DNA of 64,000 bases from Actinoplanes sp. KI2 (GTDB taxonomy: Bacteria > Actinomycetota > Actinomycetes > Mycobacteriales > Micromonosporaceae): the NCBI RefSeq assembly GCF_025630775.1, contig NZ_JAOSZE010000016.1:62001-126000 (forward strand), given 5' to 3'. A model generated the notes under the pieces. It worked only from the letters and a program-made list of their open reading frames with translations. It had not been told where the DNA came from and searched no databases. Positions within the stretch are counted from its first letter, which is position 1; every line of letters begins with the position of its first letter. Positions 33,353-42,566 of this stretch are shown one piece after another. The translations under genes were made by a program, and so were the position numbers.

Positions 33353-36300
33353 ATGAACGGCTGGAGCTCCCAACGCGGGGACGAGCGCTGGGGCGACGAG
33401 CCCGCCTGGGTCTACGAGATCACCTGGGAGTGGGAGCCGCAGACCCCCGGCCAGCGCTATCCGGGCGATCCGGGGCGCCGGAAGGCCGTGCACACACCGG
33501 TCTACGAGGCCTCCCAGCCCGATTCCGGGCCACGCCCGCCCGCCTCCCGCGACGAGCGCGCCCAGGAATCGCGGCCCGCGCCCGGCCGGGAAAACCCGGG
33601 CTACCCGCAGCGTGGCGCCCCGGCCCCGCAGCAGCGCGACGAGCCGTCGTGGAACCGGCCGGCCGGGATGGTGCCCGCGCCCGACCAGCGTCGCGGGTCC
33701 GCGCCCGTCTACGGTCGGCAGTCGCCCCCGTCCGCCGAAGGTCAGTACCCGCCACCGCCTCGCGGGCAGTTCCGGCCGGGGCCGCAGGTGCCGGTCAGCC
33801 CCGGTCCGACCTCGCACGGCGGGCGCGCCTCGGTTTCGCCGGTCTCCGCTCCGTCGGGGCACCCGCAGTCCGGGCCGCCGGGATCGCCGCAGCGGCCGCC
33901 TGCCATGCCACCCGGCTCGCCGCAGCGGCCGCCTGCCATGCCACCCGGCTCGCCGCAGCGGCCGCCTGCCGGGCCGCCGGGATCGCCCCAGCGGCCGTCC
34001 GCCATGCCACCCGGGTCGCCACAGCGGCCGTCCGCCATGCCACCCGGGTCGCCACAGCGGCCGTCCGCCATGCCACCCGGGTCGCCGCAGCGGCCGTCCG
34101 CCATGCCACCCGGGTCGCCACAGCACCCCCACGGCACGCCGCCGGGGTCGCCACAGCGGCCGTCCGCCATGCCGCCGGGGTCACCGCAGCGCGGGCCGGG
34201 CGCGCCGCAACACGGGCAGTCCTTGCCGCCCAATGGACCGCGCCCGCCGGTCATGCCTGGGCCGCCGCAGCAGTCCCCCGGCACGCCGCCGGGGTCGCCG
34301 CAGCACCTCCACGGCACGCCGCCGGGGTCGCCGCAGCCCCTCCACGGCACGCCGCCGGGGTCGCCGCAGCGGCCGGCCGCCATGCCGCCCGGGTCACCGC
34401 AGCACTCCCCCGGCACCCCGCCGGGGTCACCGCAGCACGGCGGGTTCGCGGCGCCCGGGTCGCCGCAGCGTGGGCAGGCCATGCCGGCCGGCGGGCCGCA
34501 GGGACCGCGGCCGCCCGCTGGGCGGGTCGGTGGGCCGGGCGTCGCGCCCGTTTCGCCCGCCAACTCCGGGACGTATGGCGCCGCTCGCCCCTATTACAGT
34601 GATTCGCCCGATCGTGCGGGACGGCCGCAGTCCGACGGCCGCCCACCCATGGACACTCGTCCGGCCGCCGGTCCGTGGCCGGTATCGCCGGCTTCGGGGC
34701 CACATGTTTACGGCAGCGCCCGGCCCGCGCCCTCCGATGCCTTCCCGACCCGGCCCGCGCCCTCCGATGCCGTCCCGACCCGGCCCGCGCCCTCCGATGC
34801 CGTCCCGACCCGACCCGCGCCTTCCGATGCCGTCCCGACCCGGCCCGACGCCCCGCCGGGACGGCGACCGTCGGACGGGCCGTTCGACCTGCGGCCGGCG
34901 CCCGAACTGGGCTCGCCCGCGCCTGCCCGGCCCGCGGCGCAGCCCACCCGGGTCACGCCGTCGCATCCGGCCATGCCGCCCGCGCCCGTCTACCCGCCGA
35001 CGCCGGCCGAGCCGGTCTCCGGCCCGGCCCAGCCCCGGCCGGAACACCCCTGGGCCGCCGCATCGACGCACGCGGCTCCGCCATCTGCGGCTTCCGGTCC
35101 GGCCCAGCCCGGGCTGGAGCACCCGTGGTCGGTGCCGCCGACTCATGCCGGGCCGTCCGAACAGCGGCGACCCGCCTCCGCGCCGGCCCAGCCCCAACCC
35201 GACTCCCCGCGACCAGTCTCCGCACCCACCCAGGCGGGACCGCCCGAGCAGCCGCGCCCAGTCTCCGCGCCCGCTCAGGCGGGACCGCCCGAGCAGCCGC
35301 GACCGGTCTCCGCACCGAGCCAGGCCGGACCCGACTACCCACGGCCGGTCTCGGCGCCCGCCGAGCAGCCTTTCCCGGCGTCGGGGGCGGGCGTGTTCGC
35401 TCCCCGGAGCTCGGGCGAGGCGGAGCCGTTCGACCGGAGCGTCGAGCCGGTCACCGCACCGCCCGCCTCGGAGTGGGTGGTGCTGCCGGACGGGCCGGTC
35501 GCGGGTTCGGGGATCGAGCCGGTCACGGGGCCGCCGGCCCAGTCGTCGGCCGAGCCGCCAGCCGATTCGTCGGCCGAGCCGCCAGCCGGTTCGTCGGCCG
35601 ACGAGGAGTCGCACGGGCTCGGGTGGCTGCTGTCGCAGAGCGGGCTCGGGGCCACATCACCGGTGCCGATCGAGGCGATTCCCGACGAATCCGAGCCGGA
35701 GCCGGCGGTCGAGCCGGAGCCCGAGGCGGTCGCCGACGACCCGGCGCCGGTCAGCGGGGCGTCGCTGAAGCAGAACTGGTTCGTGCCCGGAACCGGCTCC
35801 CAGCCGATCATCACCCCGGCCGGGGTCGAGGAGACCGACCCCGAGCCGGTCGAGGCCGAACCGATCGACGCCGAGGTGGCCGAGGACGAGCCCGTCGACG
35901 CCGAGCCGATCGACGCCGAGCCGGTCTACGCCGAGGTGGCCGAGAACGAGCCCGTCGACGCCGAGCCGATCGACGCCGAAGTGGCCGAGGACGAGCCGGT
36001 CTACGCCGAGGTGGCCGACGACGACTCGGTTTACGCGGAGGTGGCCGGGGACGAGCCGGTCGACGTGGAGCTGGTCGAGACGCCGGCCGAGCGCGTGCCC
36101 TTCGAGGAGCCGGCCGTCGTGTCCTTCGAGGACGAGCCGATCGACGCCGAGATCGTCGAGCCGGTGGTCGGTGCCGAGCCGGTCGCGGATGAGCCCGACA
36201 TCTTTGCCGCGCCGGTCAGCTCGGGGCCGCTCGAGCCCACGGCGTATCACTACTCCGACCTCGACGAGCCGGCGGCGGAACCCTTTGACGTGCGGCCGAC

Positions 36301-38410
36301 CAGCGCCATGCCGGTCAGCTCCACCCTGGACGACGCCAGGCCGGTCAGCGCCACGCCCACCAGCACCCACCCAGTCAGCGGCACGCCCGCCGACGCCCAC
36401 CCGGTCAGCGCAGCCCCGGTCAGCGCGGCACCAGTCAGCGCCGCACCGGTCAGCGCAGCCCCCATCAGCGCCGCTCCGGTCAGCGCAGCCCCCATCAGCG
36501 CCGCACCGGTCAGCGCAGCCCCCATCAGCGCCGCTCCGGTCAGCACGGCACCCGTCAGCGCCACCCCGGTCAGCACGGCACCCGTCAGCGCCGCACCCGT
36601 CAGCGCAGCCCCCATCACTGCCACCCCGGTCAGCTCGGCACCCGTCAGCGCCGCACCGTTCAGTGCCGTGCCGATCGAGGCGGACGCCGTCGAGGCCGAA
36701 CTGGTCGACGTCGAGCCGGTCGATGCCATGTGGGTCGAGGCTGAGCTGCCGCCGAGCGTCGAGGACCGCGTCGAGGCGGCCGCCGCGGAGCCGCCCTCGG
36801 CGGACGAGCCGGAGCACCTCGACGAGACCGCGGCGCACACCGAAACCGAGCCCGAGCCGGTCGACCACGACGACGAGGACGACGAGGACGACGAGGACGC
36901 TGCCGGGGACGACGCTGCGCCCGAGACCGAGCCGTCGGTCGTGGCGTTGATGGCGGACCCGGGACGGCCGGAGCCGGACGCACAGGACAGCGACGCCGAG
37001 CGGGAAGCGCCCTCCGGACGGGACGGGAAACCGGCGGCGACTGTCCCGCTCGTACTCAATCAGGCGCGGAAGGTTATTCGCCAGCGTGGGGAAACCGCCG
37101 GCGCAGCCGGCAATCGGCGGGCCGATCCGGAGCAGGTCCTCGCCAACTACCCGTGGGGCTTCGACACCGAGACGCTGCGCGAGCGGATCGACGACCCGGA
37201 CCAGATGTGGGTGGTCATCGATCGGCTGACCGACAAGCTGGAGTACGCCGAGCGCGACGCCGTCCGCGCCCGCCTGCTGAGCCTGCGCGCGGTGGCCGAG
37301 CGCCTGGTGGAGGACCTGGACGCCGCCCTGGAGGACGCCCGGTCCGCGTTGACGCATGCCCGGTCGGTCGGCGAGCTGCGGCTGACCACCACGGTGCGGG
37401 CGCGGCTCGCCCATGTGCTGCAGTGGCGCGGCGAGTACGCCGAGGCCGACCGGCTCTACGCCGAGGCCGCCTCCCCGGAGCTGCCGTCCCGGCTGCGCGC
37501 CGAGATCCACGAGCTGGCCGGGCGGTCGGCGTTCGATCAGGGGCGCTACCTGGAGGCGATGAACCACTTCGAGACCTCGCTCGACCTGCGCAAGGGCGCC
37601 GACCCGGAGCTGGTGGAGCGGATCGAGGCGGCGCTCGACACGATCACCCGGCGCACGAAGGGCGGCGACTGGGGGCCGTACCCGCGGACCGCGGACGAGA
37701 TCCTCGGGCGCACCGAGCCGCCGCGGCCGATCCGGGACGAGCGGTCCGGTCTGTGGGGCTATGTGGGCGCGGTGCCGCCGCGGTACGCGCAGGCGCAGCC
37801 GTTCGCGGACGGCCTCGCCTGGGTACGCCGGCCCGAGTCGGCGGCCTGGGAGCTGATCGACCGGTCCGGCGAGACGGTGATCGACGCGTCGACCGGCTAT
37901 CTCGCGGCCGAGCGGTTCGCCGAAGGGCTCGCCTGGGTGTCCCGGGACGAGGCGGGCGGCTGGTACGCGATCGACCGGCAGAACCGGCTGATCATTCCGG
38001 GTGGCTTCGACGACGCGAAGGCGTTCCATCACGGGCTCGCGCTGGTCAAGCGGGGCGGCTGGGGTGTGATCGACCGGCACGGGCGTCTCCTGGTGCAGCC
38101 GCGGTACCGGTCGTTCGTGACGCCGCTGGTGTCCGGCGGGCCGATCGAGGGCTTCACCGACGAGGGGCTGGCCGTGGTCGACGCCGGGGAGATCTTCGGC
38201 GTGGTGGATCGGGCCGGGCAGCTGGTCGTGCCGGCCGAGCACGCGGCGATCGTGATCCACCCGTCGGCGTTCCTGGTCGCCGACCGGTTCGGGCTGTGGG
38301 GCGCGCTGGACCGCAACGGCGAGCCGCTGGTCGAGCGGAAGTATCGGGAGCAGGCGGAAGTGCTGGAACAGATCGATCGTCTGCTGGCCGATGAGCGCCC
38401 GGTTCTCTAA
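33353..38410 (+). CDS. giant low-complexity protein with C-terminal WG repeats (about 1685 aa)
   Basis: A short conserved-looking N-terminus (WVYEITWEWEPQTPGQRYPG) leads into about 1200 residues of disordered repeats. These are, in order, Pro-rich PPGSPQRPSAM-type repeats (about 180-390), RPAPSDAVPT repeats (about 460-500), acidic EPVDAEPIDAEVAE repeats (about 825-925), APVSAAPISA repeats (about 1010-1105) and a poly-acidic stretch (DDEDDEDDEDA). A helical, TPR-like region follows (about 1250-1420). The end is a WG-repeat domain (about 1460-1685: GLWGYVGAV, GWYAIDRQN, GGWGVIDRHGRLLVQP, GLWGALDRNG). There is no signal peptide, so it is probably cytosolic. ATG 33353 lacks a clear Shine-Dalgarno; TTG 33320 is possible. 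Its function is unknown. Confidence 0.75.
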   Translation: MNGWSSQRGDERWGDEPAWVYEITWEWEPQTPGQRYPGDPGRRKAVHTPVYEASQPDSGPRPPASRDERAQESRPAPGRENPGYPQRGAPAPQQRDEPSWNRPAGMVPAPDQRRGSAPVYGRQSPPSAEGQYPPPPRGQFRPGPQVPVSPGPTSHGGRASVSPVSAPSGHPQSGPPGSPQRPPAMPPGSPQRPPAMPPGSPQRPPAGPPGSPQRPSAMPPGSPQRPSAMPPGSPQRPSAMPPGSPQRPSAMPPGSPQHPHGTPPGSPQRPSAMPPGSPQRGPGAPQHGQSLPPNGPRPPVMPGPPQQSPGTPPGSPQHLHGTPPGSPQPLHGTPPGSPQRPAAMPPGSPQHSPGTPPGSPQHGGFAAPGSPQRGQAMPAGGPQGPRPPAGRVGGPGVAPVSPANSGTYGAARPYYSDSPDRAGRPQSDGRPPMDTRPAAGPWPVSPASGPHVYGSARPAPSDAFPTRPAPSDAVPTRPAPSDAVPTRPAPSDAVPTRPDAPPGRRPSDGPFDLRPAPELGSPAPARPAAQPTRVTPSHPAMPPAPVYPPTPAEPVSGPAQPRPEHPWAAASTHAAPPSAASGPAQPGLEHPWSVPPTHAGPSEQRRPASAPAQPQPDSPRPVSAPTQAGPPEQPRPVSAPAQAGPPEQPRPVSAPSQAGPDYPRPVSAPAEQPFPASGAGVFAPRSSGEAEPFDRSVEPVTAPPASEWVVLPDGPVAGSGIEPVTGPPAQSSAEPPADSSAEPPAGSSADEESHGLGWLLSQSGLGATSPVPIEAIPDESEPEPAVEPEPEAVADDPAPVSGASLKQNWFVPGTGSQPIITPAGVEETDPEPVEAEPIDAEVAEDEPVDAEPIDAEPVYAEVAENEPVDAEPIDAEVAEDEPVYAEVADDDSVYAEVAGDEPVDVELVETPAERVPFEEPAVVSFEDEPIDAEIVEPVVGAEPVADEPDIFAAPVSSGPLEPTAYHYSDLDEPAAEPFDVRPTSAMPVSSTLDDARPVSATPTSTHPVSGTPADAHPVSAAPVSAAPVSAAPVSAAPISAAPVSAAPISAAPVSAAPISAAPVSTAPVSATPVSTAPVSAAPVSAAPITATPVSSAPVSAAPFSAVPIEADAVEAELVDVEPVDAMWVEAELPPSVEDRVEAAAAEPPSADEPEHLDETAAHTETEPEPVDHDDEDDEDDEDAAGDDAAPETEPSVVALMADPGRPEPDAQDSDAEREAPSGRDGKPAATVPLVLNQARKVIRQRGETAGAAGNRRADPEQVLANYPWGFDTETLRERIDDPDQMWVVIDRLTDKLEYAERDAVRARLLSLRAVAERLVEDLDAALEDARSALTHARSVGELRLTTTVRARLAHVLQWRGEYAEADRLYAEAASPELPSRLRAEIHELAGRSAFDQGRYLEAMNHFETSLDLRKGADPELVERIEAALDTITRRTKGGDWGPYPRTADEILGRTEPPRPIRDERSGLWGYVGAVPPRYAQAQPFADGLAWVRRPESAAWELIDRSGETVIDASTGYLAAERFAEGLAWVSRDEAGGWYAIDRQNRLIIPGGFDDAKAFHHGLALVKRGGWGVIDRHGRLLVQPRYRSFVTPLVSGGPIEGFTDEGLAVVDAGEIFGVVDRAGQLVVPAEHAAIVIHPSAFLVADRFGLWGALDRNGEPLVERKYREQAEVLEQIDRLLADERPVL
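33896..34500 (+). repeat. in-frame PGSPQ repeat block of the WG protein
   Basis: About 18 copies of a degenerate 30-33-bp unit (CCGGGTCGCCACAGCGGCCG and variants) encode PPGSPQ(R/H)P(S/P)AM/GT. Length changes are all multiples of three, so the frame is kept, unlike the intergenic arrays. Confidence 0.85.
36403..36660 (+). repeat. in-frame 15-bp repeat block of the WG protein
   Basis: About 17 tandem units of the CCGGTCAGCGCAGCC type encode PVSAA/PISAA. The unit is five codons throughout. Confidence 0.85.
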
Positions 38411-38411
38411 G

Positions 38412-38417
38412 TAGAGT
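38412..38417 (+). promoter_or_regulatory. -10-like TANNNT box, leaderless start
   Basis: TAGAGT ends 7 nt before ATG 38425, just after the WG-protein stop. Confidence 0.45.
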
Positions 38418-38424
38418 CACCGGC

Positions 38425-39423
38425 ATGGAGTTCCGTCATCTCGGCCGTTCCGGTCTACTCATCAGCGAGATCGCCTACGGCAACTGGATCACCCACGGTT
38501 CCCAGGTCGAGGAGGAGGCGGCAGTCGCCTGCGTGCGCGCCGCTCTCGACGAGGGCATCACCACCTTCGACACCGCCGACGTGTACGCCGGGGGCCGCGC
38601 CGAGGAGGTGCTGGGCCGCGCGCTGAAGGGGGAGCGCCGCGCGGGGCTGGAGATCCTCACCAAGGTCTACTGGCCGATCGGGCCCGGCCCGAACGACCGC
38701 AGCCTGTCCCGCAAGCACATCCTGGAGTCGATCGACGGTTCGCTGCGCCGGCTGCAGACCGACTACGTGGATGTCTACCAGGCCCACCGCTACGACTACT
38801 CGACGCCGCTCGAGGAGACCATGCAGGCGTTCGCCGACGTGGTACGCCAGGGCAAGGCGCTGTACATCGGCGTGTCCGAGTGGTCCGCCACCCAGCTGCG
38901 GGCCGGCTGGGAGATGGCGCAGGACCTGAAGATCCCGTTCGTCTCCAACCAGCCGCAGTACTCGGCACTCTGGCGGGTCATCGAGGCCGAGGTGGTGCCC
39001 ACCTCGATCGAGCTGGGCATCGGCCAGGTGGTCTTCTCGCCGATCGCGCAGGGCGTGCTCACCGGCAAGTATTCGGTGGGTCAGCAGCCGCCGGAGGGGT
39101 CGCGGGCGACGGACGAGAAGAGCGGGGCGAACTTCATCTCGCGCCTGCTCGGCGACGACGTGCTGACCGCGGTGGCCGCGCTGAAGCCGCTGGCCGAGCA
39201 GGCCGGCCTGTCGATGGCGCAGCTCGCGGTGGCGTGGGTGCTGCAAAACTCGAACGTGTCGGCCGCGATCATCGGGGCCTCGCGGCCCGAGCAGGTCCGG
39301 GACAACGTCAAGGCCTCGGGCGTACGCCTGGAGGCCGACCTGATGAAGGCGGTGGACGCCGCGCTCGACCCGGTCGTCGAGCGCGACCCGGCAAAGACCG
39401 TTTCCCCGGCGAAACGCCCCTGA
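38425..39423 (+). CDS. aldo/keto reductase
   Basis: The 332-aa (beta/alpha)8 NADPH enzyme has the catalytic tetrad in FDTADVYAGG (Asp, Tyr), LTKVYW (Lys) and YQAHRYD (His). NADP-binding stretches near the end are SPIAQGVLTGKYS and IIGASRPEQVRDN. It resembles the potassium-channel-beta/YghZ subgroup. The substrate is unknown. A TAGAGT box directly upstream suggests its own leaderless transcript. It converges on the M50 protease gene at a strong hairpin. Confidence 0.92.
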   Translation: MEFRHLGRSGLLISEIAYGNWITHGSQVEEEAAVACVRAALDEGITTFDTADVYAGGRAEEVLGRALKGERRAGLEILTKVYWPIGPGPNDRSLSRKHILESIDGSLRRLQTDYVDVYQAHRYDYSTPLEETMQAFADVVRQGKALYIGVSEWSATQLRAGWEMAQDLKIPFVSNQPQYSALWRVIEAEVVPTSIELGIGQVVFSPIAQGVLTGKYSVGQQPPEGSRATDEKSGANFISRLLGDDVLTAVAALKPLAEQAGLSMAQLAVAWVLQNSNVSAAIIGASRPEQVRDNVKASGVRLEADLMKAVDAALDPVVERDPAKTVSPAKRP

Positions 39424-39430
39424 CCTGGCC

Positions 39431-39471
39431 GCTTCTGGAACGGGGGGATAACTAACCCCCCTTCCAGAAGC
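39431..39471. terminator. strong bidirectional hairpin between convergent genes
   Basis: GCTTCTGGAA, bulged C, GGGGGG pairs with CCCCCC, TTCCAGAAGC: sixteen pairs around an ATAACTAA loop. The loop contains the protease stop (TAG on the minus strand), and the right arm encodes its last codons. Confidence 0.85.
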
Positions 39472-40279
39472 GCATCAGCTCCAGTCCGACCTGGATGGCT
39501 ATATCGTCGATGTGGAGCCGGTCGGCGATCCAGAACATCGCATCCGTGAACCAGATACCGATCTTCGTCTGCCACAGGATCAGGAAGAGCATGATGAAGC
39601 CGTACGGGGCGAACAGTCCCCAGGCGCGCTGGTAGGCGGGGCTCATCCAGGGCAGCAGGATGCTGCCGCCGTCGAGACCGGGAATCGGCAGGAAGTTGAG
39701 CGCGCTCGCGGTGATCTGCAGGAACCCGAGGGCGGCCAGCGCGCACCAGAACTCGGGATGCGCGCCGGACAGGCCCACCTCACCGGTCGGCGTCCGGTAC
39801 AGCTCGACTCCGCCGAAGCCGGCCAGGAACGGCACCGCCACCGCCAGCGCGAGGATCACGTTGGTGAGCGGACCGGCCGCGCTGATCAGCGAATGCTTGG
39901 CCCGGTGGTTGATGTACTGGTGGTCGATCCAGACCGCGCCGCCGGGCAGGCCGATGCCGCCGAGCACCACCACGACCACCGGAAGCACGATCGACAGCAG
40001 CGGGTTGGTGTATTTCAGCGGGTTGAGCCGCAGGTAGCCACGGTCGGCCACGCTCCGGTCGCCGGCGAAGAAGCCGACCACGGCGTGTGCGTACTCGTGC
40101 AGGCAGAGCGACACCAGCCAGCCGGTCACGATGAACAGGAAGACGTCCACCCGGACGTTGCCGAAGTGCGTCCAGGTCATCACGCCGCTGACGACGAAGA
40201 CCGCGACGATCCCGACGAAGACCGGGCTCGGGACGAACGCGTTGCGCGGGGTACGCGTGTAAACCGGCTCGTAGGTCAC
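39452..40279 (-). CDS. M50-family (site-2 protease-like) membrane metalloprotease
   Basis: The 275-aa polytopic protein has the zinc motif HEYAH (near residue 61) and the second M50 motif NFLPIPGLDGG (near 215), so it should be an active intramembrane protease without PDZ or CBS domains. It belongs to the short S2P-like group (related to Rv1682c/YdiL-like proteins); the substrate is unknown. GTG 40279 lies 3 nt after the stop of a small gene, forming a two-gene operon. The C-terminus is encoded inside the terminator hairpin. Confidence 0.88.
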   Translation of the reverse strand: MTYEPVYTRTPRNAFVPSPVFVGIVAVFVVSGVMTWTHFGNVRVDVFLFIVTGWLVSLCLHEYAHAVVGFFAGDRSVADRGYLRLNPLKYTNPLLSIVLPVVVVVLGGIGLPGGAVWIDHQYINHRAKHSLISAAGPLTNVILALAVAVPFLAGFGGVELYRTPTGEVGLSGAHPEFWCALAALGFLQITASALNFLPIPGLDGGSILLPWMSPAYQRAWGLFAPYGFIMLFLILWQTKIGIWFTDAMFWIADRLHIDDIAIQVGLELMRFWKGG

Positions 40280-40282
40280 TTG

Positions 40283-40480
40283 TCAGTCCGCCGGCAGCAG
40301 GCTCATCCGGTAGTCGACCCGATCGTCCTCGACCAGGACGACCTGGGCGACCCCGGCGTCGGCGAGCTCCCGCCACTCCTGGCCGATCCACGACTCGGCG
40401 TCCGACTGGCTGCTGAACGTCTCACCCGGGCCGGAGACCGGCTCACCGTCGCCGTTCTCGTACCGCCAACTCCACGGCAT
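40283..40480 (-). CDS. small hypothetical protein (65 aa)
   Basis: The protein begins MPWSWRYEN and contains FSSQSDAESWIGQEWRELAD. The pattern is common in small conserved actinobacterial proteins, but no function is known to me. GGGGAG about 6 nt before ATG 40480 supports the start over the 124-codon open frame. It is co-transcribed with the protease gene. Confidence 0.75.
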   Translation of the reverse strand: MPWSWRYENGDGEPVSGPGETFSSQSDAESWIGQEWRELADAGVAQVVLVEDDRVDYRMSLLPAD

Positions 40481-40549
40481 CCGCCGCTCCCCCTCACGTC
40501 TGGGCTCGTGCGTCTCCACCCTACGGCGTCGGCCTGTGCGGTCCGGCCT

Positions 40550-40555
40550 TAAGGT
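40550..40555 (+). promoter_or_regulatory. -10-like TANNNT box, leaderless start
   Basis: TAAGGT ends 7 nt before ATG 40563 of the cob genes. No cobalamin riboswitch fits in the 82-bp gap. Confidence 0.45.
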
Positions 40556-40562
40556 ACGGAGC

Positions 40563-42566
40563 ATGTCCGATGATCGGTGGAACACCGCCCTGGTGCTCGG
40601 CGGCATCCGCTCCGGCAAGTCAGCGTTCGCCGAGGCCCTGGTCGCGGACGCGCCCACGGTGCGCTACGTGGCCACCGCCCCGGGTGGGGAAAACGATCCG
40701 GAGTGGCTCGCTCGGATCGAGGCGCATCAGCGACGCCGCCCGCAGTCCTGGTCGACCGAGGAGACCGGTGCCGATCCGGCCCGGCTGACCGCCCTGCTCA
40801 CCGAGGCGAAACCGGACGACACGCTGCTCGTCGACGATCTCGGCGGCTGGGTGACGGCGCTGCTCGACCCGGCCCGCCAGCCCAACGACGACGAGGCCGA
40901 CGTCGCCGCGCTGGCCCACGCGGTGCGCGGCTGCCCGGCCCGGGTCGTGCTGGTCAGCCCCGAGGTCGGGCTGGCCCTGGTGCCGACCACGCCGATCGGG
41001 CGGGCGTTCGCCGACGCGCTGGGCGCGGCGAACCAGGCGCTCGCCGAGGCGTGCGACCGGGTCGCGCTGGTCGTGGCCGGCCAGCACATCTGGCTGAAAA
41101 CCGAAGAATCGTACTTGTCCGAAGATGCAGGCATCGAAGCCATCGCGGCCGGCGGCGGCGGCGCGGCGGTCGTCGGCATCACCGAGGACCTCGACGACAT
41201 CGAGATCCCCTTCACGCCCCAGGTCGTCGAGCCGGCCGCCGCCGAGACCGTGGCGGCCCCGACGGACGCCGGGGCGACGGTGCTCGACGAGCAGACCCAG
41301 TTGCTGCCGGTGATCGGCCGCGGGGTGGACTTCGAGGCGGGCCTCGACCTGCCGCTGCCCGACGGCGAGGCCGGCCCGGACGCCCGCGACCGCCTGATGG
41401 ACGTCGACTTCGCCGGCGCCGGCCTCGGCGACCTGGTCGAGGCGGTCGAGTTCGCGGCGGCCACCCAGGGCACGACGATCCCCCGCCCGTGGGCGTCGGT
41501 ACGCGTGCTGCTGGTCGCCGGCAACCACGAGGGCGGCGCGGCGGCCGGCGACGACCCGGACGACGTCGAGCGACGGATCGCCGAGGTCGAGCAGGGCGAA
41601 GGCGTGCTGAGCCGGCTGGCCGGCCAGGCGGGCGCGGACGTCGCGGTGCTGCGGGTGGCCCGCTCCGGCGCGATGGAGACCGGCCCGGTGATCGGCGAGA
41701 GCGCGCTGGAGGTGGCGCTGCAGCAGGGCTGGCGGCTCGCCGAGGCCGCCGCGGACGCCGGGCGCGACCTGCTGCTGCTCGCCTCGGTCGGGGTTGGCAC
41801 CGACGCGATGGCCGCGGCGGTCTCGGCGTCGATCACCGGCGCCGAGGCGGTCGAGGTGCTGCCGCGGGTGCTCCGGCCGGGCGGCCGCTTCGACGACGAG
41901 TCCTGGATGACCCGCTGCGCCGCGGTGCGCGACGCGCTGCACCGGATCCGGCAGGAGGCGCGCGGCGCCAAGGGCATCCTCCGCCAGCTGGGCGGCGCCG
42001 ACCTTGCGGTCCTGGTCGGCGCGCTGCTCGGGGCGTCCTCCCGGCGGCTGCCGGTGCTGCTGGACGGCCCGGTCGGCGTCGCCGCCGCGCTGGTCGCCCG
42101 CGATCTGGGCAGCCAGGCCCGGCACTGGTGCATGCTGCCGGACGCGGGCCGCCTGACGCTGGTCGCCAAGGGCGCCGACGTGCTGGGCCTGACCCCCGTG
42201 CTGGACCTGGGCCTCGGCCTGGGCGAGGGTGCGAACGCGCTGGCCTGCCTGCCGCTGCTGCGCACCGCGATCGGCTTGGCCGCGGCGGCGCCGGTGCATC
42301 CGGCGCTGCTCACCGAGCCGGGCGACGCGGGCCTCACCGACCTGATCGTGCCGAACGACGAGGACGTCGACTTCGCCGAGCCCGAGCCGGCCGGCCCCGG
42401 CCCGACCACCACCATCGACGCCGCCGAGGCGGAGCCGGAGGCCGAGGCGGAGCCGGAGGCCGTGGCTGAGCCGGAGGCCGAGGCGGAGCCGGCGGCCGGG
42501 GCCAAGTCGGGGGCCGAGCCCAAGCCCGAGCCGGGCGGCTCCGGCCCGGCCACGACCGAGGGGTGA
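40563..42566 (+). CDS. CobU-CobT fusion: adenosylcobinamide kinase/guanylyltransferase plus CobT-like domain
   Basis: Residues 1-185 are CobU: P-loop GGIRSGKS, guanylylated His in RIEAHQRRRPQSW, and DLGGWVTALLD. Residues about 290-600 follow the CobT fold (lower-ligand base phosphoribosyltransferase) with AGNHEGG, VLLDGPVGVAAALVA and LGLGEGANALACLPLL. That region keeps the catalytic Glu of GEG but lacks the GIGNTT and SHxSxEPGH motifs. A Glu/Ala-Pro tail (about 620-667, EPEAEAEPEA) ends the protein. The fusion combines two steps of cobalamin nucleotide-loop assembly; the CobT half may be divergent in substrate. It overlaps cobS by 4 nt (GTGA). Confidence 0.85.
   Translation: MSDDRWNTALVLGGIRSGKSAFAEALVADAPTVRYVATAPGGENDPEWLARIEAHQRRRPQSWSTEETGADPARLTALLTEAKPDDTLLVDDLGGWVTALLDPARQPNDDEADVAALAHAVRGCPARVVLVSPEVGLALVPTTPIGRAFADALGAANQALAEACDRVALVVAGQHIWLKTEESYLSEDAGIEAIAAGGGGAAVVGITEDLDDIEIPFTPQVVEPAAAETVAAPTDAGATVLDEQTQLLPVIGRGVDFEAGLDLPLPDGEAGPDARDRLMDVDFAGAGLGDLVEAVEFAAATQGTTIPRPWASVRVLLVAGNHEGGAAAGDDPDDVERRIAEVEQGEGVLSRLAGQAGADVAVLRVARSGAMETGPVIGESALEVALQQGWRLAEAAADAGRDLLLLASVGVGTDAMAAAVSASITGAEAVEVLPRVLRPGGRFDDESWMTRCAAVRDALHRIRQEARGAKGILRQLGGADLAVLVGALLGASSRRLPVLLDGPVGVAAALVARDLGSQARHWCMLPDAGRLTLVAKGADVLGLTPVLDLGLGLGEGANALACLPLLRTAIGLAAAAPVHPALLTEPGDAGLTDLIVPNDEDVDFAEPEPAGPGPTTTIDAAEAEPEAEAEPEAVAEPEAEAEPAAGAKSGAEPKPEPGGSGPATTEG

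Noticed and set aside
33612..35768. long alternative plus-strand frames in the WG gene
   Set aside because: The PGSPQ repeats keep period three only in the WG frame, and only that frame continues into the WG domain.
40481..40562. cobalamin riboswitch before the cob genes
   Set aside because: The gap is only 82 bp and lacks the GCCACTG box.
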